A DNA stretch of 64,000 bases, taken from NCBI RefSeq assembly GCF_019393635.1, contig NC_057863.1, positions 643,409,306-643,473,305 of the forward strand. Reading direction: 5' to 3'. Both the position numbers and the translations under genes were made by a program. The DNA is from Dromiciops gliroides (lineage: Eukaryota > Chordata > Mammalia > Microbiotheria > Microbiotheriidae). Below the pieces are notes generated by a model that was given only the letters and a program-made list of their open reading frames with translations, was not told the origin of the DNA and made no database searches. This document shows positions 38,701-45,904 of the stretch, in pieces (position 1 is the first letter of the stretch; every line of letters starts with the position of its first letter).

Positions 38701-40044
38701 CCCCTTCCCCAAACCTTCCTTAAAAACAGGAGACCTGCTGCTCAGCCACCCTCCTAGGAGAGGCCACACAGGAACTGGCCTCTAGGGACTGAGTTCCCCA
38801 TCTGCCAAAGGAGACAACATTCCTCTTCTTCAGACTCCGGGGAATCTTCCTAGGACTCTCCATTTTAGGAGAGTACTAAGGATTAGAACTTGGCAATTGG
38901 TTGGATGGGGGGAGCAGGGATGGCAGTGTCCAGAAGCTCCTTTGGTAGGCTGGGGGAGCTGGCTAGGAAGGGGGAAAGATGCTGGGGGCAGGAAGTCAAG
39001 TTCTGATGGGTGGGTCCCCCAAAGATGGTTTGGGTGAGGTAAAAGCCACCTTCCCTGATTCATCCTAAAATGATTCCCCACCCATCAGGAACCTTCAGTG
39101 ATTCATCCCTAAATCAACATTTTCCCCTCTACCTACCCTGTGTCTGTGTGCCCATCTGGTTCCATTCCTCCCTTCTCCTTCTCTGCCCCTCACTCACCTC
39201 TCCAGGGCAGCTGAAATTAATCTTCATGAAGTAAGGGAAGCCCAGGTAATTCTAAAGATGAGGGATACATCCAGCTCAGTGTGATTACCCTGTCCCCCAC
39301 CCCCACTCCTGCCATTCTGCCATTTCCCTCTTCCCCTCCCACCTCCTTCCATTAACCCCAGGGCAAGAGATATCCAAGGCTCTGGGAAGGTGTCCTGAAG
39401 ACATGAAGGAGCAGGAACCAATGAAAGGATTCAGTGACTGACGGATGGGAAGATAGAGGGAGAGATGGGAGGGAGGAAGGATGAAGGGGTAGAATGGAAG
39501 GAGAGAGAGAAGAACACAGATGAGATTGAGAGCTGGAAGGGACTTCAGAGGCCATCTTGTCCAACCCTCCCACTTCAGAAGTGAAGAAACTGAGGCCAGG
39601 AGAGGTACAAGTGACTTGCTTGCCCAAGTAGAAAGAAGCCAGAGTTGACAGACAGAAGCCAAGGGGAATGGATGGAAGATTGGAGGGTCAGAGGACAGTT
39701 GGAAAGATGGAAAAGCAGAAAGGGGTGGGTGGGTGCCTTGGAGGATGGAGGGGAAGGAACAAAGAATAGAAACCTAGGCGGGGGTGAGAGAGGGGGAGGG
39801 GGGAGCCAGAGGGGCAGCTGGGCCAGGTACCTACTTCTTTGTGGTTGATGGGTGAATCCACTAGCTTGTTGAAGAATCTGTCTACAGTGGAAACTGGGTT
39901 TTGATAGAAAAATCTTTCACTGCCCTCTCCCAGGGTGTCGTACTTGTTGAGTACCACTTGCCATTGACAGGATTCCTCCAGCTGGATCCACAGCTGGACT
40001 GGCAGCGGTAGCAGCAGGAGCAGCAGCAGTAGTAGAGACACCAT
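18787..40044 (-). CDS. CATSPERG: CatSper channel auxiliary subunit gamma, complete 28-exon gene
   Basis: The product is an accessory subunit of the CatSper calcium channel of the sperm flagellar membrane, needed for hyperactivated motility (family knowledge). Coding exons on the minus strand, 5' to 3': 39835-40044, 39198-39251, 38230-38374, 37534-37660, 36726-36795, 36433-36588, 36034-36205, 35125-35262, 29578-29637, 28963-29145, 28636-28765, 27826-27937, 27423-27581, 26904-27022, 25983-26196, 25806-25868, 24028-24211, 23770-23888, 23093-23173, 22835-22891, 22206-22362, 22021-22084, 21530-21625, 20237-20323, 19947-20039, 19729-19828, 19097-19217, 18787-18917. Each exon has an AG acceptor and GT donor and all phases agree, giving 3402 nt or 1133 residues (human, as I recall, about 1159). 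Nearly every exon aligns by eye to remembered human CATSPERG, e.g. [23 protein letters not shown]-like [17 protein letters not shown] and LHIHGLPLS. No stop or frameshift was seen. The start was chosen because it directly precedes the Leu-rich signal peptide; two in-frame upstream Met codons (40213-40215, 40147-40149) are less likely. Confidence 0.96.
19485..19655 (-). repeat. MIR-family SINE in CATSPERG intron
   Basis: GAGCTGAAAGGGACCTTATAAG followed by CTCATTTTACAGGTGAAGAA and TCACTTGCCCAACG is the antisense MIR pattern. It lies in the intron between exons 26 and 27. Confidence 0.65.
19947..23173 (-). CDS. CATSPERG: CATSPERG exons 19-25: membrane-proximal ectodomain
   Basis: Residues about 806-1016. 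Anchors: [14 protein letters not shown] (exon 19), VVGSAGKCF (exon 20), [31 protein letters not shown] (exon 21), [18 protein letters not shown] (exon 22), YVLKVIGGG and [11 protein letters not shown] (exon 23), ESLIWT and NSSGIE (exon 24), [11 protein letters not shown] (exon 25). The N-terminal end of exon 21 seems two residues longer than human (LMQ-GNDMIP versus LMVP); otherwise the lengths agree. Many paired Cys are conserved, as expected for an extracellular domain. Confidence 0.94.
20655..20835 (+). repeat. MIR-family SINE in CATSPERG intron
   Basis: GACCTGAGTCTGGATCCCAG, a truncated core and a CTTCATCTTTAAATAAGGGG tail match MIR in plus orientation. Lies between exons 23 and 24. Confidence 0.5.
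21142..21390 (+). mobile_element. older CORE-SINE with BovB-type 3' tail
   Basis: The head and core resemble the WSINE/MAR1 copies, but the element extends about 100 bp further and ends GGGGTCAGGAAGAGTCAGAC plus a CTGAAACAACTGAACAAC motif, the recognisable 3' end of RTE/BovB. This implies mobilisation by the RTE machinery, unlike the shorter A-tailed copies. In the intron between exons 23 and 24. Confidence 0.8.
21779..21799. repeat. (AC)n microsatellite
   Basis: About ten AC units in the intron between CATSPERG exons 22 and 23. Confidence 0.85.
23340..23490 (+). repeat. L2-type LINE 3' end
   Basis: GAATGCAAACTCCTTGAGAG and the later GGTATATAAAGGGCACCTAA and TCAATGCTTATGTTG pattern is the standard L2 terminal region. 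In the intron between exons 18 and 19. Confidence 0.6.
23666..23712. repeat. (CA)n microsatellite
   Basis: About 22 CA units with one TA interruption, only 60 bp from the donor of CATSPERG exon 18. Confidence 0.95.
23770..27022 (-). CDS. CATSPERG: CATSPERG exons 14-18: mid to late ectodomain
   Basis: Residues about 573-805. Exon 14 encodes [16 protein letters not shown]; exon 15 has [16 protein letters not shown] and [17 protein letters not shown]; exon 16 is a 63-nt exon with [14 protein letters not shown], almost unchanged from human; exon 17 has [13 protein letters not shown] and LDKGT; exon 18 has the Cys-containing [19 protein letters not shown]. The exon 17 donor was set at 24027-24026 (GTGGGT) because this gives exactly the human residue count between the FSIYL and SHPLC anchors. 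Confidence 0.93.
24695..24842 (-). mobile_element. CORE-SINE, first of a tandem pair
   Basis: Full-length minus copy. The flank CCCTGCTTCT occurs before it (about 24666), between it and the next SINE (24845) and after the second (25021), so two insertions used the same target. Confidence 0.92.
24867..25020 (-). mobile_element. CORE-SINE, second of a tandem pair
   Basis: Full-length minus copy whose tail side is a (CT)n then T/G run. It shares the CCCTGCTTCTCTCT target repeat with its neighbour at 24695-24842. Confidence 0.92.
26270..26530. repeat. imperfect (ATCC)n / (ATTC)n simple repeat
   Basis: Degenerate tetranucleotide repeat of CATC/CATT units in the intron between CATSPERG exons 14 and 15. 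It is followed to about 26770 by an old unassigned repeat-like stretch. Confidence 0.8.
27137..27280 (-). mobile_element. CORE-SINE
   Basis: Full-length minus copy with a 14-bp perfect target duplication TATTTTTTAATTTT (27126-27139 overlapping the poly-T, and 27281-27294). In the intron between exons 13 and 14, about 115 bp from the exon 14 acceptor. Confidence 0.94.
27423..29637 (-). CDS. CATSPERG: CATSPERG exons 9-13: central ectodomain
   Basis: Residues about 358-572. Exon 9 is only 60 nt (29578-29637) and encodes [11 protein letters not shown] and a Cys that pairs in spacing with the Cys of exon 10, seven residues apart as in human. Exon 10 has [10 protein letters not shown] and IPPFIPM; exon 11 has LFIWGNAIL; exon 12 has [17 protein letters not shown] and VTETEE; exon 13 has YPSEGW and FSLSQME. 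These read as repeated beta-strand blades, consistent with the beta-propeller ectodomains known for CatSper beta, gamma, delta and epsilon (family knowledge). Confidence 0.94.
28095..28440 (-). repeat. two adjacent MIR-family fragments
   Basis: First piece CCCACTAGACAGATGGGGAA; second piece CCCATTTTACAGATGAGGAA with GACTTGCCCAGGGACACACA. Both are antisense MIR. In the intron between exons 11 and 12. Confidence 0.6.
29385..29520 (-). repeat. MIR-family fragment
   Basis: CCTTTTACAGATGAGGGAAC and GTCACAAAGCTAGTCAGTGG mark an antisense MIR between exons 9 and 10. Confidence 0.6.
30169..30328 (-). mobile_element. CORE-SINE
   Basis: Full-length minus copy with a 15-bp target duplication AAGAAATAAGTTTTA at 30154-30168 and 30329-30343. 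In the large intron between exons 8 and 9. Confidence 0.94.
30490..30790 (+). repeat. L2-type 3' end followed by another ancient repeat
   Basis: TCCTCAAGGGCAGGAGATG and GCTTGGCACACAGCAGGCAC are the L2 terminal pattern (30490-30625). The next 130 bp (AAGCATTTATTAAGCAAATG onward) is a common mammalian repeat phrase whose family I cannot fix. Confidence 0.5.
30803..30972 (-). mobile_element. older CORE-SINE with BovB-type tail, partial
   Basis: Begins TGTTGTTTAGTCATTTCAGT and runs through TTTTCTTGGCAAAGATACTG and TTTCCTTCTCCAGCTCATTT to the SINE core. This is the reverse complement of the extended 3' end seen at 21142-21390. The head is missing. Confidence 0.75.
30975..33110 (-). mobile_element. 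L1 LINE fragment: 5'UTR, ORF1 and part of the inter-ORF region
   Basis: On minus, the frame 32053-31688 encodes the L1 ORF1 RNA-binding part, with [18 protein letters not shown] and QPR-like [13 protein letters not shown], which matches the intact-looking ORF1 piece at 50314-50706. Regions to the right resemble an L1 5' end (CAGTCCCAGCC block near 33040). ORF2 is essentially absent on the left. Stops and frameshifts are numerous. A SINE is inserted at 31487-31625. In the intron between CATSPERG exons 8 and 9. Confidence 0.7.
31487..31625 (-). mobile_element. CORE-SINE
   Basis: Minus copy flanked by GAATATCA (31479-31486, 31626-31633) and inserted in the antisense L1 fragment. Its tail is unusually G-rich (a run of nine G on plus) instead of poly-T. 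Confidence 0.88.
33180..33320 (-). mobile_element. CORE-SINE, head missing
   Basis: Minus copy from a (TTTTG)n tail to GGCAGGTGCTTTAT. The tRNA-like head is absent, so it is 5'-truncated. Confidence 0.88.
33349..33496 (+). mobile_element. CORE-SINE
   Basis: Full-length plus copy. AAAAGTTGTTT occurs on both sides (33334 and about 33497), the target duplication. It lies 30 bp from an oppositely oriented copy, so the pair could form a hairpin. Confidence 0.93.
33558..34550 (+). repeat. L2-type LINE, 3' kilobase
   Basis: Runs through GGTGATCTCTCATTAGTTGC, CCATCTCAATGTCTAATACA, CTTGACTACTGTAATAG, a SINE at 34023-34173, then GTCACAGTCTTACTAAA and CCCCCAATAGAATGCAGGAG. This is the order of the L2 3' region. 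A short piece of the same segment recurs at 37018-37115. Confidence 0.6.
34023..34173 (-). mobile_element. CORE-SINE
   Basis: Full-length minus copy inserted in the L2 fragment, target duplication TGTAATAG at 34015-34022 and 34174-34181. Confidence 0.93.
34620..34760 (-). repeat. MIR-family SINE
   Basis: AGCTGGAAGGGACCTCAGAG, GATGAGGAACTGAGGCCCAG and CAAGGTCACACAGGTAATAA form an antisense MIR. In the intron between exons 8 and 9, close to exon 8. Confidence 0.65.
35125..39251 (-). CDS. CATSPERG: CATSPERG exons 2-8: N-terminal ectodomain
   Basis: Residues about 71-357. Diagnostic stretches in order: [13 protein letters not shown] (exon 2), [12 protein letters not shown] (exon 3), [18 protein letters not shown] (exon 4), ININGFLK (exon 5), [13 protein letters not shown] (exon 6), [14 protein letters not shown] and [13 protein letters not shown] (exon 7), CIKKLCP and [11 protein letters not shown] (exon 8). 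The spacing between paired cysteines across the exon 3/4 junction matches the human protein and fixes the exon 3 donor at 38229-38228 (GTGAGG). Exon 4 was ended at AG|GTGGGT because this keeps human length into exon 5. HSNGSE contains a conserved N-glycosylation sequon. Confidence 0.94.
35263..36033 (-). other. CATSPERG intron between exons 7 and 8
   Basis: 770 bp with short open frames on both strands but no recognisable domain or repeat. I read it as plain intron. Confidence 0.6.
36920..37390 (+). repeat. MIR-type SINE split by a short L2 piece, plus a second MIR fragment
   Basis: GGGTTCAAATCTTGCTGTTG is followed at about 37018-37115 by a segment matching the L2 stretch at 33560, then GTTTTCTCATCTGTAAAATT resumes the MIR tail. 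A second MIR tail (TCAGTTTCTTCATCTGTAAA) lies near 37330. In the intron between exons 4 and 5. Confidence 0.5.
39520..39640 (-). repeat. MIR-family SINE
   Basis: AGAGCTGGAAGGGACTTCAGAG and AGTGAAGAAACTGAGGCC in antisense orientation, in the first CATSPERG intron. Confidence 0.6.
39835..40044 (-). CDS. CATSPERG: CATSPERG exon 1: signal peptide and mature N-terminus
   Basis: Residues 1-70. The start Met is followed by a Val-Ser and a run of nine Leu, then a Pro-rich boundary, a typical cleavable signal peptide for entry into the secretory pathway. The mature part begins with a Cys-Gln-Trp segment and [10 protein letters not shown], matching the human start of the ectodomain. The Leu run is encoded by a mixed CTG/CTA/CTC tract, so it is not a pure trinucleotide repeat. 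The exon ends in phase 0 at a GAA|GTAGGT donor. Confidence 0.94.
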
Positions 40045-40680
40045 TAGGGTGGGCAGTCCGGAGCTGGAGAGCCCAGGCAGGGAGTCATGGGCGGCATCCA
40101 GGGAAGCGGAGGAGCACCTGCTCCTTCCCCTAGCCCTCTCACGGTTCATGCACCCGAACGAACGATTCTCCGAAAACGAAGAGGCCTTAACGATCATGAA
40201 ATCATTAACACCCACTTTTCCTATTGGGGAAACTGAGTCAGTGACAAGGACTTATTTGCTCCAGGACCCTCGAGGGTCCTGGCCCCAGGAGTCACAGCGT
40301 CTAACTCTCCCTAATCCCTGCCCCTCCCTCCAGGCCAATTGTCTCCCCTCCCCAGCCCCACCACTGTTTCAACCTTCCTATCTTCCACTTCCCCGCCCAC
40401 TCCCATACCAGCTATTCCTTCCTCTCATTCATTCCTCCAGTCTTCCTCCTCCCCTTAACCCCCATTCCATGGCTGGGGAACCAGGCACACCCAGAAGAGC
40501 CAGATCTTTCCCTTCTCTTAGAGCCCTTCTGGTTGGCAGTTTCCGGCAGCCAAAGGGTTAAGTGGCTAACGGCTCTTCCCTGACACCCTAGAGCTCGTGC
40601 CCCGAGACCTTGAGTGATCCTCCTCACGGTATCTCTAAGAAATGTTCGGACCTTCAGGGGAAGGTGGTCTCATAAGACTC
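40045..40680 (-). promoter_or_regulatory. CATSPERG: probable CATSPERG 5'UTR and promoter region
   Basis: The roughly 600 bp upstream of the start codon is repeat-free, and 40100-40200 has scattered CpGs, unlike the surrounding repeat-rich DNA. I see no clear TATA box at a useful distance, so the transcription start is not placed. Assigned by position only. Confidence 0.35.
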
Positions 40681-40899
40681 AGTCCCAGCCAGTTAACTTT
40701 TTTTTTTTAAATAGTCACATTCAAGTTCTCCATACTTCATACAGGGTTATAACTGGAACTACATTTTGCCTCGCCGGTATTTATTTTTAATTACGTTTTT
40801 TTTCTTTGTTTTTCTTTCTATTTTCAATTATCAAGCTGATTCTGGAGTCAGGAAGACCTTAATTCAAATCCAGCCTCAAGCACTTATTAGGATTTCTAA

Positions 40900-41215
40900 A
40901 ATCTTGTAGAACACTGAGAATCCAAAAACAATCCCTGACCCCAAGGGGCTTAATTTCTACCTCCTAACTAAAATCCACTCTACTGGAAGCCTTTCCCAAC
41001 CCTTCATTCTAGTACCTTCCTTCTGCAGCTTATTTCCTATTGATCCTATACATAGTTTTCTTTGTATGTATCTATTTGCAAGTTATCTTACCCACTGGAC
41101 AGTAAGTTCTTGGAGGGCAGGAACTATCTTTTGCTTTTTTTTTTTGTATCCCCAGCATTTAGCACAATGCCTGGCACATAGTAGGCACTTGATAAAATAA
41201 ATGTTTGATGATTGA
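40900..41215 (+). repeat. L2-type LINE 3' end
   Basis: AAGTTCTTGGAGGGCAGGAAC and ATGCCTGGCACATAGTAGGC with a terminal AATAAATGTTTGATGA are the L2 terminus. Confidence 0.7.
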
Positions 41216-41730
41216 AGATTGGGTACAAATGGGAGCTGGAAAGGGTTGGAAGGAAGAAGGAATGATGTCTAAGTACAGAAAGTCAGAAGCAGGACCAGGA
41301 GAGAAATGACGGTTGACCCCAGGAGGAATTCACCAGTGGGAGAAGAGGGCCAACATTGAGGGATGTTCCAGGATGAGGAGGTTCCGGGTGCTAATGGAAG
41401 TTTTAGGGTGAGATGGCATCTGAGGCACAGTGTTGAAATTTGAAAAAATGGGAGAAGTACTGTGGGAATGGAGAAGGGCAAATGTCTCAATTTTCAAAGA
41501 GAATGGAATCATCCAGGCATAGGTCAGTGAGCTTGACTCTGATTCCTGGCAAACTTAACAATATGTTCTTCAAGGAATGATTAGTGAGCATTGAGAAAAA
41601 GAAATAGCCGTCACAAAGGACAGGCGTGGCTTTATCAAGCCAGACCGTGCTGAATTTCCCTCGTTTTCTTTTTGACAAGGATATCAGATGGCATAATGGA
41701 TACAGCATTAGCACTACGTCCAGAGGAAGC
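41216..41730. repeat. probable old LINE fragment, unassigned
   Basis: The stretch AGCTTGACTCTGATTCCTGG with later CTTTATCAAGCCAGACCGTG resembles L3/CR1-like wording, but no frame survives and the family is uncertain. Confidence 0.3.
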
Positions 41731-41734
41731 CCAT

Positions 41735-41868
41735 TCCTATTTTTTTATTTATTTAGAATTATATTTCCCCCCAATTACATGTATGTCATTTGTGCTCCAA
41801 ATTCTCTTTCTTCCTCATCCCTCCCACCACCTTAAGAAGGCAAGCTATTCAATATAACTTATTAAAAC
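41735..41868 (-). repeat. L1 3' region fragment
   Basis: AATTACATGTATGTCATTTG and CAAGCTATTCAATATAACTT match antisense L1 3' segments at 49030-49262 and 59940-60200. Confidence 0.55.
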
Positions 41869-42455
41869 TGTTATGGGCGCAGAGCACCCCAGAAGTTCTC
41901 TGGGACACATCAAAAAATCTCCTTGAGAAACTAAACCAGAGGACAGACACGCCTAGAGAGATAAGCGGAAATAGATCTGACTGAGCTAGCTCTGAGCCCC
42001 CCACCCTTCATTCTAGTCTCCCTTAACCCTGGGGTGATAAGATTATGTGTGGCTGCTTCCTTTGTATCCTGAGGAGAGAGATGGCTTGGGAGATCTGCAG
42101 CCACCCCTCACCCAATTCCTCCAGCCACCACCAGTGGGGGATGGTCTTCCCTCACTAAAGGAACTTTCCACAGTCAGATGGTCACCCCCATCAGTCCTCT
42201 ATAAAAGTACCTGCCAGTCTCCTGCTCGAGGAGATTGGTATCTCAGAGCCACATGCTTTGTGCCATGCCTCTCTGCCTATGAGAAGTCCAAGGACTTCTT
42301 TCATGGTTTCCCTTCCCTTCCCCTTCCTCTAAATAAACTACCATCTTATTCTAACTGCTTTTTTGTGCAAGAGGGTGTAATTCTTTAAAGAGGAATTCTA
42401 AGGACCCCAAACCCCTACCCCTTCCCAAACCCCCTACCCTATTTTCCCCATGACA
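41869..42455 (+). mobile_element. solo LTR, family B (first of a close pair)
   Basis: Begins TGTTATGGGCGCAGAGC and ends CCCCATGACA, 587 bp. TATAAAAGTACC near 42201 and AATAAACTACC near 42332 are at promoter and poly(A) positions. A 4-bp target duplication AAAC sits at 41865-41868 and 42456-42459. No internal region, so a solo LTR left by recombination. Family likely class I-like from the 4-bp duplication (inference). Confidence 0.85.
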
Positions 42456-42489
42456 AAACAACATGAATTCTTAAGGAAACTTTTCCTTA

Positions 42490-43075
42490 TGTTGAGGGCG
42501 CAGAGCACCCCAGAAGTTCTCTGGGGCACATCAAGGAATCTTCTCCTTGAGAAACTAAACCAGAGGACAGAGAAGCCTAGGGAGATAAACGGAACCAGTT
42601 TGGACTGATCTAGCTTTGGGCCCTCCACCCTTCATTCTGGTCTCCCTTACCCCTGGGGAGATAAGTTTGGATGTGGCTGCTGCCTTTGTGTCCTGAAGAG
42701 AAAGATGGCTTGAGAGATCCGTAGCCACCCCTCACCCAACTCCTCTAGCCACCACCAGTGGGGGATGGTCCTCCCTCACTAAAGGAACTTTCCACTGATG
42801 GTCACTCCCATCAGTCCCCTATAAAAGTACCTACCAGCCTCCTGCTCGAGGAGATTGGTACTTCAGAGCCACGTGCTTTGTTCCATACTTATCTCCCCAT
42901 GAGAAGTCCAAGGATTTCTTTCATGGTTTCCCTCCCCACCCCTTCCCTTGCCCCTAAATGAACTACCATATTATTTTAACGGCTTTTGTGTGCAAGAGGG
43001 TGTAATTCTTTAAAGAGGAATTCCTAAGAACCCCTACCCCTAACCCAAACCCCGTACCCCATTTTCCCCATAACA
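42490..43075 (+). mobile_element. solo LTR, family B (second of a close pair)
   Basis: 586 bp, TGTTGAGGGCGCAGAGC to CCCCATAACA, collinear with the copy at 41869-42455 but visibly diverged. Own 4-bp target duplication CTTA at 42486-42489 and 43076-43079. Only 34 bp of older DNA separate the two, so they are independent insertions. Confidence 0.85.
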
Positions 43076-43092
43076 CTTATATCAATCCTAAA

Positions 43093-43095
<3 letters not shown>

Positions 43096-43125
<30 letters not shown>

Positions 43126-43127
43126 TT
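43096..43127. repeat. (CT)n microsatellite
   Basis: CT repeat with two short T interruptions, just right of the second solo LTR. Confidence 0.9.
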
Positions 43128-43401
43128 TTACTTCTATTCACTGGTTCAAATTCTGTTCTCTAGCACAAAGAAAAATAAATCTAATCCCTCTTCCATGTGA
43201 CAGTTCTTCCAATGTGTGAAGACCATGATTGTTTTGCTCTCAAGTGTTCACATCTCTAGATTAACCTATTCTCCCTCAGAAGAAGATAACAAAGTCAAAG
43301 CTCCTACATCCAAAGCTTCCAAGAAAAATATGAATTGGTCTCAGGCCATGGAAGCGCTCAAAAAAGGACTTTGAAGATAAAGTAAGAGAGGTGGGGGGTG
43401 A

Positions 43402-43575
43402 GGGTGCAGCTAGGTGGTGCAGTGGGTAAAGCACCAGACCTGGATTCAGGAGGACCCGAGTTCAAATCTGGACTCAGACACTTGACACTTACTAGCTGGG
43501 TGACCTTGGGCAAGTCACTTAACCCTCATTGCCCCACCAAAAAAACACACAAAAAACCAAACCAAACAAAAAAAG
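43402..43575 (+). mobile_element. CORE-SINE
   Basis: Near full-length copy with an A/C-rich tail. The region just before it (43128-43400) shows no clear feature apart from L1 ORF1-like wording (AATATGAATTGGTCTCAGGC). Confidence 0.9.
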
Positions 43576-43676
43576 AGAGGTAGAGGGGAAAATGGAAAGA
43601 TTAACCTATCTGAATTTCTTCACCTGTTCTTCATATAAATGACCTCAAGCCCTTTTGCCTCCCTAGTTGCCCTTCT

Positions 43677-43833
43677 CTCTCTTTTTTTTTTTTTTGCTGG
43701 GGCAGTGAGGGTTAAGTGACTTGCCCAGGGTCACACAGCTAGTAAGTGTCAAGTGTCTGAGACCAGCTTTGAATTCAGGTCCTCCGGAATCCACGGCCGG
43801 TGCTTTATCCACTGTGCCACCTAGCTGCTCCCC
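43677..43833 (-). mobile_element. CORE-SINE
   Basis: Full-length minus copy, 12-bp target duplication AGTTGCCCTTCT at 43665-43676 and 43834-43845. Confidence 0.94.
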
Positions 43834-43966
43834 AGTTGCCCTTCTTGATGCTGATATCAAGTTTATTAATGGTTCATTCTGGCAGACCACAAACCAGTTT
43901 ATCAAGCATCCCTCTGAAGAGACAGTATATGAGACCTGAATTTCACTCTTCTCCAAAATGATCAAA

Positions 43967-43987
43967 GGAGGGAGGGAGGGAGGGAGG

Positions 43988-44045
<58 letters not shown>
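43967..44045. repeat. (GGGA)n-(GA)n simple repeat
   Basis: Pure-purine tract of about 79 bp: roughly six GGGA units then about 28 GA units. It could form non-B DNA. Confidence 0.95.
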
Positions 44046-44048
<3 letters not shown>

Positions 44049-44229
44049 GGAAATACATATCAGTCAACAGGGAAATGGGAAGCAGAAGACAGATGGAGGA
44101 ATTAGAGGGAAGATTAAGAGAGGGATTCATTCAAAGCCAAACAAACTAACCAAAGGGACAGAATGGAAAGAGAGCTAGAATTGGAGTCAGTGGAGGCATC
44201 TTGTTCCCTTCCTAGCCATATAGCCTTAG

Positions 44230-44545
44230 GAAAGTCACTTCACTTTTTGGAATTTTTAAATTTCAGCCTAACAATGTAGCCTCCTAATATCCTTTTTGAA
44301 TCCCAATTCTTTCATCCCACTGGTCATCTGAAAATTTGATAAAATGCCATATGAGTCTTCATCAAGTCATTGATAAAAATGTTCAGCTATGTAGAACCAG
44401 GCATTGATCCTTAGAGAATTCCACTGGAAACTCTTTTCCAAATCATCATTGAATTTACTGGAATGAAAAGCCTGAAAGATATTTTCTGAGTAATCATTAA
44501 TCAATTTATCAATTAGACTAGCAAATAATCAATAAATTGATGGTC
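44230..44545 (+). repeat. L3/CR1-type LINE fragment
   Basis: Contains TCATCAAGTCATTGATAAAA, AGAACCAGGCATTGATCCTT and GAGAATTCCACTGGAAACTC, CR1-clade 3' wording. Old. Confidence 0.5.
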
Positions 44546-44705
44546 AGCGGTCTCAGGGTAACAAATGACTTCAGAATGGAGGTTGCTGAATGTTTAAATA
44601 CCTTTGGAAAAGGGGTTGTCCCTGAGGATGAAAATCAATTCTGGTTACCACTTAATGAAGGGGTGGACATATCAATCGGGAGGTGGGCAAAAAAATCTCC
44701 ACCTT

Positions 44706-44850
44706 TGGGGGCGGCTAGGTGGTGCAGTGGATAAAGCACCGGCCCTGGATTCAGGAGTACCTGAGTTCAAATCCGGCCTCAGACATTTGACACTTACTAG
44801 CTGTGTGACCCTGGGCAAGTCACTTAACCCCCATTGCCCTGCAAAAAAAA
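44706..44850 (+). mobile_element. CORE-SINE
   Basis: Full-length copy with 15-bp target duplication AAAAATCTCCACCTT at 44691-44705 and 44851-44865. Confidence 0.95.
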
Positions 44851-45242
44851 AAAAATCTCCACCTTCTCCAGCTGAGGACTTGGCTAGATAAGACTCTGCT
44901 GCTTGGGGCTATCTGGAGAAGGAAACCATTTCTCCCCAAATCACTTAAAGTATTGAACAATGGGCCAGAATTCACCTAAATTAGATTCCCTTTATCCCTG
45001 AATCAGAAAGAAGCCCTCCTAGTTGGGTAGATTCCTGCCCAAGATTGAAGAGAATGTCTCATTGTCAACCCTGGAAGTAAAAAGAGAAAAACACTCTACT
45101 CATAACTAACATGCTAATAACTGGTTATTAATAATCAAAAAGAGATTCTCCAGATCCCATATATAAAATCAATTATTAATATAATAAGAAAGTAATGTTT
45201 TTTCTCAGAATTATTCATGGTTATTCTTTGGGTCTGTGCATT

Positions 45243-45390
45243 CTTTTTTTTTTTGGCGGGGCAATGGGGGTTAAGTGACTTGCCCAGGGTCACACAACTA
45301 GTAAGTGTCAAGTATCTGAGGCCAGATTTGAACTCAGGTACTCCTGAATCCAGGGCCGGTGCTTTATCCACTGCACCACCTAACTGCCCC
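45243..45390 (-). mobile_element. CORE-SINE
   Basis: Full-length minus copy; imperfect target repeat GTCTGTGCATTC / GTCTGTCCATTC. Confidence 0.92.
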
Positions 45391-45394
45391 CGTC

Positions 45395-45520
45395 TGTCCA
45401 TTCATTTTATTTATTTAAAGTTTTGAGTTCCTAATTCTATCCCTCTCTCATTCCCTCCCTCCCTCCCCTGCCCCCTCCCTAAGGTAGTAAGCAATCAGAC
45501 ATAGGTTATACATGTGCAAT
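45395..45520 (-). repeat. L1 3' region fragment
   Basis: AAGTTTTGAGTTCCTAATTC and a CCTCCCTCCCCTGCCCCC tract, then GACATAGGTTATACATGTGC: the antisense L1 3'UTR including its purine tract. Confidence 0.55.
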
Positions 45521-45539
45521 TGGGTCTGTCCATTCAAGC

Positions 45540-45895
45540 AGTTCTGAATCTGACCTGGGATATGGAATGGCAGCCCATGAACTTTGGCCTTCTGTCTGGA
45601 AGCAATGAGGAGCCAATGAAGGATTTGGAGAAGATTAACAGAATGTCTTGGGAAGACTTGGTAACTGATACAGTAGAAAGAATTCAAGATTTGAAACCAG
45701 AGGATCTTGATTGGAAGCCCTACTATTTTACTACTATCTCTGGGACCTTGTTTATCTCCAGACCTTTTTACCTCGTTAGAGTGTCAGAATTGGATGGGGT
45801 GATCTCTAATGTTCTTTTCAGTTCTAAATCTAGGACTCTATTATGGTTCAATGTCACATTGGAATAAAGTCACTGGTGGAATATTCCAGGGATCT
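45540..45895. repeat. old interspersed repeats, including a MIR-like tail
   Basis: AATGAGGAGCCAATGAAGGA matches a widespread ancient repeat phrase. GGATGGGGTGATCTCTAATG and TTCAGTTCTAAATCTAGGAC is a MIR/Ther tail. The open frame at 45514-45867 spans both and is therefore not a gene. Confidence 0.5.
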
Positions 45896-45904
45896 ATGCT
45901 TTAG

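Noticed and set aside
40049-40561. 170-codon plus-strand open frame opposite the CATSPERG start
   Set aside because: Proline- and serine-rich low-complexity translation of a pyrimidine-rich promoter flank, with no homology seen. A divergent neighbour gene would need exon structure that is not visible.
45514-45867. 117-codon plus-strand open frame
   Set aside because: Made of an old interspersed repeat joined to a MIR tail; not a host gene.
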